A stretch of DNA of 64,000 nucleotides, taken from assembly GCA_008330645.1 (NCBI GenBank), contig VLTN01000010.1, positions 620,001 through 684,000 on the forward strand, given 5' to 3'. The notes under the pieces were generated by a model that saw only the letters and a list, made by a program, of their open reading frames with translations, did no database searches and was not told the origin of the DNA. The first letter of the stretch is position 1; each line of letters begins with the position of its first letter. This DNA comes from Cafeteria roenbergensis (lineage: Eukaryota; Sar; Bigyra; Bicosoecida; Cafeteriaceae). Shown here one piece after another: positions 58,406 to 64,000 of this stretch. Made by a program: the position numbers and the translations under genes.

Positions 58406-59410
58406 ATGGCGGATGGCGCAGAGGGAGCAACGAGCTCCGCGCACGCCGTCGCAAGCCCCGTGCACGCTGCCGGGTCTGGTCCTGAGCCTCCTCCGGCCGC
58501 GGGCGCAGGCGGAGCGGCGGCAGCTGCTGCGGCCCGGAGCGGTGAGGCGCAGGCAGCGGAACACGCCGACGGCGACGACGCCTTTGGGGAGTTTGAGGGG
58601 GGGGGCAGCTGGTCAGACGAAGAAAGCGCGCGTGGATGCGGTCTCGACGGCGATGGCGAGGACGAAGCGGCGGGGTACGCAATGCTCGCCGATGACGGCG
58701 AGTCGGAGGATGGCGAGCCGCCTGCGGACGGACATGAGAGTGAAGCAGCGCGGGAGAGCGGCAGGGACTCGGACGCGGAGGAGCCGGCCATGGACGCGGC
58801 AAGCGTACGCGCTGTCATTGCTGTGACTCGCGCCGCGCAGCAAGCAGCCGCGCTGGATGCAGACTATGAAGAGACGGTCAGAAGCGCAGCCGCCGCAGCA
58901 GCAGCAGCCGCGCCGGCTGGCGGAGGCAAGCCTGCGCTGCCCAGCTCTTCCACGCTTGGAGCCACGGCCGCGGCAGGGGCATGTTCGTCCTCCGCGGCCG
59001 CGGCTCCCAGCGACGCTGCGTGCGCTTCATCTCCTCCGCCGTCCTCCACTGCAGACTTCGACCCGTTTGGCACGGAGCGGCGCTTGGCCGCTCGAAAGGA
59101 GGCGATTCGCAGGCGGCGCGTCATGAACAACTACACCTCGGCGGCAGCCCATGCGGCTATGCCTGCGAGAGTTGCCAAGGCTGCAGCTCTGCCGCCCCAG
59201 GCGGGCCTGGCGGATCAGCGAATCGGACGGTTCAGTGCCTCCCAGCGCAGCAAGATCCAGGAGTCCATGAAGAAGCTGGCGCTGTCGCCCCCTGGGGTAT
59301 TTGCGGAAGGCGCAACCAACGCAGCGCTGGACCGCATTGTCGCTGCCGCCATTGCAAAGGGCCGGAAGATGCTCGACGTTGAGGCAGCGATGCTGCCACC
59401 TGAAGCGTGA
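58406..59410 (+). CDS. Acidic, Ala-rich protein of unknown function with an FGEFE motif
   Basis: A single exon encodes 334 aa from the ATG at 58406; the frame is open to an ATG at 58115, which would add 97 residues of low complexity. The N-terminal 140 residues are acidic and Ala/Ser/Gly-rich. They contain GDDAFGEFEGGGSW, a Phe in an acidic setting much like the DDFGDF-type motifs that bind the ear domains of clathrin adaptors in aftiphilin and related proteins. An Ala-rich linker follows, then a basic and more folded C-terminal part: DPFGTERRLAARKEAIRRRR, RFSASQRSKIQESMKKLAL and ALDRIVAAAIAKG. There is no signal peptide or membrane helix. A trafficking accessory role is only a guess from the motif. 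I do not recognise the family. Confidence 0.6.
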   Translation: MADGAEGATSSAHAVASPVHAAGSGPEPPPAAGAGGAAAAAAARSGEAQAAEHADGDDAFGEFEGGGSWSDEESARGCGLDGDGEDEAAGYAMLADDGESEDGEPPADGHESEAARESGRDSDAEEPAMDAASVRAVIAVTRAAQQAAALDADYEETVRSAAAAAAAAAPAGGGKPALPSSSTLGATAAAGACSSSAAAAPSDAACASSPPPSSTADFDPFGTERRLAARKEAIRRRRVMNNYTSAAAHAAMPARVAKAAALPPQAGLADQRIGRFSASQRSKIQESMKKLALSPPGVFAEGATNAALDRIVAAAIAKGRKMLDVEAAMLPPEA

Positions 59411-60522
59411 AGCGTGAGAAACTTCGCGCCGCAGCTCCCGCAGTCGAAGCAAGGCTCAGCTCTGCGCTGCGCTTGCTTCCTGCCCATGTCACACGCAAGC
59501 TCCGAAGACTGGGGCGACTGGGCTCAGGGTGCGCATGCCTTAGTCCCCTTGGGGGCCGGGACGCATTCGTCGCGAGCGTTGCCTGCTGCTCGCTCGGCTG
59601 CTGTTGAAGCGGAATAGCACTGCTGCAGCCGTGGCATCCGGTGAAGCCACCGAGCAAAGGCAGTGCCACCGGGGCAAGTCGCCAGCACGTTGCAAGGTCT
59701 CTCTGTGGGTGTGCACAGAGCGAAATTCGAATCAATCTGGTTTTGGGTGACGCAATTTTGGTGATGCTGATTGACCCCGTCGAGATTAGCAGCCGTGTCT
59801 TTGACTTTAAAAATTGAACAGTGTCCATCACAGACTCTGGCTGTGGGAGCAATGCTGGTCGTTTTGCCAGCGGAGAACTCAACGCGAAGTTTCGACTTCT
59901 GCTCCAAACACTCCCAATTTTGTGTCTTGTCCAAAGAACCATGAGAACGAAAGTGTGTTGCCGAAACCCGTGGAGCCATCGACTCGAGCACCACATGAAC
60001 ATGGTTGCTGTTCAGCGCCTTTCTCATTCGCCACAAAGGGGGGGGGGGGGGGCGCGGCCAACTCTCAGCGCGCTGCCCCAGACTGCAAGAATGGGACTCG
60101 GCCGCGGCCGCCGGAACCGCCTGCGGAACGCGGCGGAGAAGAAATCGCGACTCGGCAAGCGCAGCTTGGAGCGAATCCGGGCCTGCACGGGCTTGAAATC
60201 GGGGAGCGTCATCGGAATGCGGGAGAACCACTCAGCGAGCGGGCGAGGAGCCAATCGCGACGGCCCGCCCATGTTCAAGCGCTGCATGCCCCCGCAGCCA
60301 GTTGAAACAAGGGCTGATGCGCAACGCGGCTCGTCAATCCGTCATCGTTCCGCCAGCCTCCGGTGTCAGTGCTCCTCCGTCTCCCCACGCACACATCAGA
60401 TCGTGGGAAGTAGGCGCGGGCGCACCCCAACAGCCAGTTGCCGAGCTTCGCAAACGCGCTGCGGCCGTCTGTGCCGGATGGCAGGCAGCATGTGGAGCAG
60501 ATGATGCTCTGGCTCCGTCTCG
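59411..60522. other. Intergenic region with an AT-richer island
   Basis: These 1,112 bp lie between two plus-strand genes. From about 59690 to 60000 the GC content falls visibly below the surrounding sequence (aaattcgaatcaatctgg, actttaaaaattgaacag). A perfect 7-bp hairpin (ctctgtg, 6-nt loop, cacagag) lies at 59701-59720 and a run of 15 G at 60038-60052. Frames on both strands cross it but none reads as a known protein, and I could not fit it to a spliceosomal RNA, SRP RNA or tRNA. It should also hold the 3' end of the upstream gene and the promoter of the acetyltransferase gene. Confidence 0.5.
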
Positions 60523-61206
60523 ATGGCGCAGCTCCGGCGCACCCGCCACCCGCAAGACCTCTTCGAAGGGCTTGCCGCCTTCCCGATGCCATCCCAAGCA
60601 AGGGTTTCCGCGAGCACTGCCCGTGCGGGTGTACGAATCGAGGCCATGACCGAGGCGCGCTTCGCCGGCGCGGCAAATGTGCAGAACGAGTTCCTGGGCG
60701 CGCGCAAGGCTCTTTGCGGCGTCTTCTCGTACCGCTGCTGCCCTTCGAGTGCAGCCGAGTTTGGAGAGCGGTACAGGACCTGCCCCGACAAGCTGGCGAC
60801 AAGCGCTGTGGCGGTGCGGGAGGAGGACGACCGAGTGGTGGGCTTTGCGATCATGACATTGCACGGAATGCCGCAGACTTGGGACGAGAGGCAGCTGCAC
60901 ACCCTCCGCTCGGGCGAATGTTACTTGGACATGCTCTCGGTGGCCGCCGATGCACGGGGCCTTGGCATCGGCTCCAAGCTGCTGCACTGGTGCGAGGAAA
61001 CTGCGATTGCAAGCCACGCCGAGTTCCTTTCGCTGGGCGTGGTGGCCGGAAACCCCGCGCAGCGCTTGTACGAGCGAAGAGGGTTCGAGGTGATGCACAA
61101 AACGGGCTGCTGCGCCAGCGTGTGGTTGTGCTGCTTCCTCGGGCTGCCGCACTTGCAATGCGGTGGGTTCCACATGGAGAAGCCGCTGCCCACTGCCGGC
61201 CGCTAA
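60523..61206 (+). CDS. GNAT-family N-acetyltransferase
   Basis: A single exon encodes up to 227 aa. The GNAT core is clear in the C-terminal half: strand beta-4 CYLDMLSVAADARGLGIGSK carries the acetyl-CoA pyrophosphate-binding R-G-x-G-I-G loop (motif A). Then comes LLHWCEETAIASHAEFLSL, followed by NPAQRLYERRGFEVM, the motif B region with the usual Tyr. The N-terminal part (VRIEAMTEARFAG, VVGFAIMTLHGM) fits beta-1 to beta-3. The substrate cannot be told; the family acetylates amines from small molecules to protein N-termini. ATGs at 60523, 60586 and 60646 are all in frame. The core needs only the last of these, so the first about 40 residues are uncertain. The Cys-rich C-terminal tail (CCASVWLCCFLG) is unusual. 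Confidence 0.8.
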   Translation: MAQLRRTRHPQDLFEGLAAFPMPSQARVSASTARAGVRIEAMTEARFAGAANVQNEFLGARKALCGVFSYRCCPSSAAEFGERYRTCPDKLATSAVAVREEDDRVVGFAIMTLHGMPQTWDERQLHTLRSGECYLDMLSVAADARGLGIGSKLLHWCEETAIASHAEFLSLGVVAGNPAQRLYERRGFEVMHKTGCCASVWLCCFLGLPHLQCGGFHMEKPLPTAGR

Positions 61207-62015
61207 TGCAAAGCAGCGGCTCCACAGGCCGTCGCTTGCTCAAGGAGATGCCGTTCCGGCCCCCGACGGAGGCTTCGGGGATTGTGTGCAATGCTTGCAC
61301 GTACATTGAGAGGCGAGAGAGAGCCCAGCAGACAGCATTCGAGGGCGCGAGTCGGAAGCCAGCAAACTTTTTGAGCACTCAGCGGCATTGCAGTCGTTGC
61401 CCAGTCAATAGCGCGTGCGTCGCGGCGAGTCAAACATGCAGTGAGGCGGAAGTCAGAGAGACGAAAAGCCTAGGCGAGCCGTGCCCATTCGCCAAGGTGG
61501 CAGGCGGAATGGAGCCCGAGGCAGGGGGTGCCGTGCCCAGCACTCCCTCGCGGGCTCTCCACCCAGCCCCCAGAAGCGCCAGCCACTGGGAGCTAGGTGG
61601 AGACGGCCTGGTTGTCGGGAGCGTGGCCTGCCAAGGACCAGTTCCGCGCGTGAACGTGGGAGACACGTTTCCGCGGACGCCAAGTTCACTTGCAGGCAAG
61701 CTAGTGGCAGTTGAAGCCAGGAGACGAAGACACGGAGAAAGGGAGAGTGAGAGAGGGAGAGTGAGAGAGGGAGAAAAGCGACAGAGAGAGAGGGAGAGAG
61801 GAAGGGGAGCGGGGAGGCGATGGGTCTCTCTGCCTTGCACAGAGCAGGCCGTGAGCTCGCGCACCGCTGGTCGGGGGCGAGGTGGAGACGGAGACCCGAG
61901 TGGAGGAAGGCGGAATGCCCGATAGCCAAGGCTCGCAACAGCTGCCTTGGCCAACGTTTCAGGCGAGAGGGGTCCCCCCTGCCTTCCCCAAGCGATGTGA
62001 GGGACGCCGAGGCGC
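61207..62015. other. Convergent gap with GA-rich tract
   Basis: These 809 bp lie between the acetyltransferase stop (plus) and the stop of the membrane-protein gene (minus). A long imperfect GA tract lies at about 61731-61805. I see no gene in either strand that reads as protein, and no RNA gene. Confidence 0.5.
61731..61805. repeat. Imperfect (GA)n purine tract
   Basis: About 75 bp of almost pure purine on the plus strand (gagagtgagagagggagagtg and similar, with gagagagaggg near 61785). It lies in a convergent intergenic gap, probably in or near 3' ends. Such tracts can form H-DNA. No coding role is seen. Confidence 0.9.
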
Positions 62016-64000
62016 CTACATCTTGGCCGCCGACCTGCGAGGGCGGAGCATCGGGTTGTCCGTTGGCTTGACGCGCTTCCGGCCAGCCCTGCCAGCAGCG
62101 TCGGCGGCTCCCTTGGTCAGAAGCGCCTCCGGCCCCTGCCCGCCAGAGAGGTGGTCAGGCCCGTCGCGCGGCCCCAGCAGGCCTGCAGAGGACCCTGGCC
62201 GCTTCGGCGCGCCGCGAGCGACGCTCATGCGCTGTCTGGCCGCCTCAGTCGGTCCAAACGTGCTGCGCTGCGCCGAGTGTGACGCCTTGAGCGCTTCGGC
62301 ACCGCGGGCTCCCAGGGCACCGGCTGCCGCCTCGGGCTTGCGGGCCGGCGGGAGCGCGCCAGCCGCCAGCATCGGGTTGCCCGTCGAGGCCACGCTGTGC
62401 GCAGGGGCGCCCAGCTCGTGGGAGTCAGCGCTGCCGAGCTGGGGCGGGCTGGCGGGCGCCGGGGTCGCGAGGGAAGCGGTCGCGTCCAGATCGGCGCCCG
62501 TTGCCGAGGCCGACGCCAGGCTGGCCCCGGCCCCCGCCCCCGTGGCCCTGGACTTGGCGCCCCCGATGGACTTTCGGGCCCGGTGGCTGCTCGCGGAGCT
62601 TCCGGCGCCGCAGCAGGCGAGCTTGGCCGGGCCGCCCTTCTCGGGGGCCCTGGCGCACCCGCACCTGACGGCGGACGACGCGCAGCAGGCCACCACAGGG
62701 CCGAAACGCAGGCACGACATGCACACCAGGACCAGCGCCAAGAGGATTTCGAGCCCGATGACCAGCGTTCCCACGGAGCGCAGCGCCGAGGCGTCCATAG
62801 CGCTGTGGGGGGGCACGAAGGCCAGCATGAGGGCCAGCACGACAGCGCGCACTGCGGCCACCAGCGTCATCACAACGGTCGGCACCCCGGCCGCCGCCGG
62901 GCGGCACGAGAGCAGGAGCGCCAGGAGAAGGACCTGCTTCCCGAGCAGAACGCCCGCCTGCGCGCCCGGACGGTCCGAGAGGCCAACCAGCACGCCTGCG
63001 GTCGCCAGCTGGTCGAGCAGCAGCAGGGGCTGCCACGCGCGGCCGGCGAGCGACGGCTGGTTGAGTCGGCCCGTGGCGTCCACCGCGCGGACTCCGCTGC
63101 CCTGGTACGCGAACGCGCCGCGCGAGCGGTCCGCGCGTGCGGCGGGGCCAACGCCGCAGCAGCCGCGGCAGCGATGGAACGGCCGGTCGGAGCACGCCGT
63201 GTAGGTCACGAGGCCGAGGAGGCCTGCGACGAACAGGCCGAGAACCAGCCACCCGGCAGCGGTCGGGCCGGCCCGGCCGACGCACTCCTCGCGAGTGACG
63301 TCGTACAGGGCGAGGAGGGAGAGCGAGGCGAAGAAGAGCATCGCAACGACCAGCATTGCGCGGCCCATGGCGTCGGCGATGGCTGCCACGGGGTCCACAG
63401 CGGGGACCGTGGGCGTGGCGCGCGGGCGCGACGCGCGGGTGCCAGCGCCGCCGGAGGAAGAAGCAGCCGCGGCCTTGGCCACGCGCCGCGGCGCCACGGG
63501 GTTGGCCTGGTCGGGCGTGAGCTTGGCCGAGTCGGAGCTGTCGCCCGCGGCCGGCTTGCCGCGGGAGATGGGGTTGAGCGCAGCCTTGTCCGAGCCGGAG
63601 GAGGGAGACGAGGAGGCCGACGAGGCGGGAGCGCCCTTGGCGGCAGCGCCGCCCTGGAGGGGCTCGGGCTGGGCCTTGCCGCGACGGCAGCAGGCCGCGA
63701 GGAGGAGCACGCCGTAGACGAGCGCGACGACAGCCTCGACCAGGACGAAGAGCGCGAGAGCCAGGCCGAGCAGCGCCTCGGGGTGGACGGACAGCGTCGC
63801 GGCGATGGTTTGCACCGAGGTGGGCGCGGGGCCACACCCGGCCGGCAAGGCCGACGAGGGCGGGTCCTGCGGGAACGCCAGCCAGTCCGCGGCCTCCGTC
63901 TGCGCTTCGGAGAGCATGCGCGCAGCCGCCGCGGTGCTGTTCGTGGCGCCAAGAAGCGGCGCGCTGCTCGCAGGGGGCGGGAGCATGGGGCCCAGCATCG
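62016..64000 (-). CDS. Multi-pass membrane protein with NP-motif tail (runs off right edge)
   Basis: The frame is open from the right edge to a TAG at 62016, giving at least 660 residues; the N-terminus is probably outside the window. About six hydrophobic helices are seen: GLALALFVLVEAVVALVYGV, AMLVVAMLFFASLSLLALYD, WLVLGLFVAGLLGLVTYTAC, LGKQVLLLALLLSC, VMTLVAAVRAVVLALMLAF and LVIGLEILLALVLVCM. A Ser/Ala linker lies between the first two. The C-terminal about 230 residues are a basic disordered tail. Short NP motifs recur (NPISRG, NPVAPR, NPMLAAG, NPMLRP). Cys-rich clusters (CCRRGK, CRGCCGVG, CCASSAVRCGC) flank helices and could be palmitoylated. The family is not recognised. It may be the C-terminal end of another large surface protein, but nothing in the visible part proves that. 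Confidence 0.75.
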   Translation of the reverse strand, partial: MLGPMLPPPASSAPLLGATNSTAAAARMLSEAQTEAADWLAFPQDPPSSALPAGCGPAPTSVQTIAATLSVHPEALLGLALALFVLVEAVVALVYGVLLLAACCRRGKAQPEPLQGGAAAKGAPASSASSSPSSGSDKAALNPISRGKPAAGDSSDSAKLTPDQANPVAPRRVAKAAAASSSGGAGTRASRPRATPTVPAVDPVAAIADAMGRAMLVVAMLFFASLSLLALYDVTREECVGRAGPTAAGWLVLGLFVAGLLGLVTYTACSDRPFHRCRGCCGVGPAARADRSRGAFAYQGSGVRAVDATGRLNQPSLAGRAWQPLLLLDQLATAGVLVGLSDRPGAQAGVLLGKQVLLLALLLSCRPAAAGVPTVVMTLVAAVRAVVLALMLAFVPPHSAMDASALRSVGTLVIGLEILLALVLVCMSCLRFGPVVACCASSAVRCGCARAPEKGGPAKLACCGAGSSASSHRARKSIGGAKSRATGAGAGASLASASATGADLDATASLATPAPASPPQLGSADSHELGAPAHSVASTGNPMLAAGALPPARKPEAAAGALGARGAEALKASHSAQRSTFGPTEAARQRMSVARGAPKRPGSSAGLLGPRDGPDHLSGGQGPEALLTKGAADAAGRAGRKRVKPTDNPMLRPRRSAAKM

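Noticed and set aside
59701-59720. Perfect hairpin as a possible transcription terminator
   Set aside because: It lacks a following T run and eukaryotic genes do not end this way. It is kept only as a structural note.
59524-60231. Minus-strand frame of 235 codons across the AT-richer island
   Set aside because: Mixed composition without a domain, and it overlaps the promoter side of the acetyltransferase gene. It is listed only as an open question under the island.

Overview
This window comes from the nuclear genome of a GC-rich, intron-containing, single-celled eukaryote (a protist or alga). The evidence is short introns of 53 to 424 nt bounded by GT and CAG (usually GTGAG or GTAAG), several classic eukaryotic genes, and long Ala/Ser/Pro-rich linkers. 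A SIN1-like TORC2 subunit argues against a land plant or green alga. Nothing here names the species. No bacterial operon, phage, CRISPR array, rRNA or tRNA was seen.

Layout, left to right. (-) MINDY4-like deubiquitinase N-terminus, running off the left edge and carrying eleven copies of a 30-bp minisatellite (1-916). (+) PRA1-family protein (1052-1819). (-) SUV3 RNA/DNA helicase, five exons (2288-6039). (-) SIN1/AVO1-like TORC2 subunit (6750-8432). (-) a very large protein, at least 3,688 aa, ending in a class II-type histone deacetylase domain (8725-19791, first exon unresolved). (+) SKP1, four exons (21344-22491). (-) a 162-aa protein I do not recognise (22738-23226). (+) Ku80/XRCC5, four exons, with a 12-bp minisatellite in intron 3 (23498-26561). 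(-) a roughly 10,200-aa secreted/membrane protein occupying 31 kb (26991-57844). (+) an acidic Ala-rich protein (58406-59410). (+) a GNAT acetyltransferase (60523-61206). (-) a multi-pass membrane protein running off the right edge (62016-64000).

The centrepiece is the giant gene. It encodes a signal peptide, three beta-sandwich-like repeats, three cadherin-like repeats, on the order of 60-70 IPT/TIG domains, a Cys-rich GCC2/GCC3 region, an ectodomain, about ten membrane helices and a charged cytosolic tail. Inside it lies a nearly identical 837-bp array (three IPT domains per unit, about five units) and a second, 541-bp, internal duplication. One extra base in the array puts the N-terminal third out of frame. 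Removing that base gives an exact 10,207-codon frame, so this is an assembly or read error, or a very recent frameshift.

The genes are unrelated housekeeping and surface genes that do not form a pathway. They cover ubiquitin handling (MINDY4-like, SKP1), chromatin and DNA repair (HDAC, Ku80), organelle RNA turnover (SUV3), TORC2 signalling, membrane traffic (PRA1), and cell-surface architecture. Several start head-to-head over short gaps (917-1051, 23227-23497, 57845-58405), consistent with shared promoters in a compact genome.
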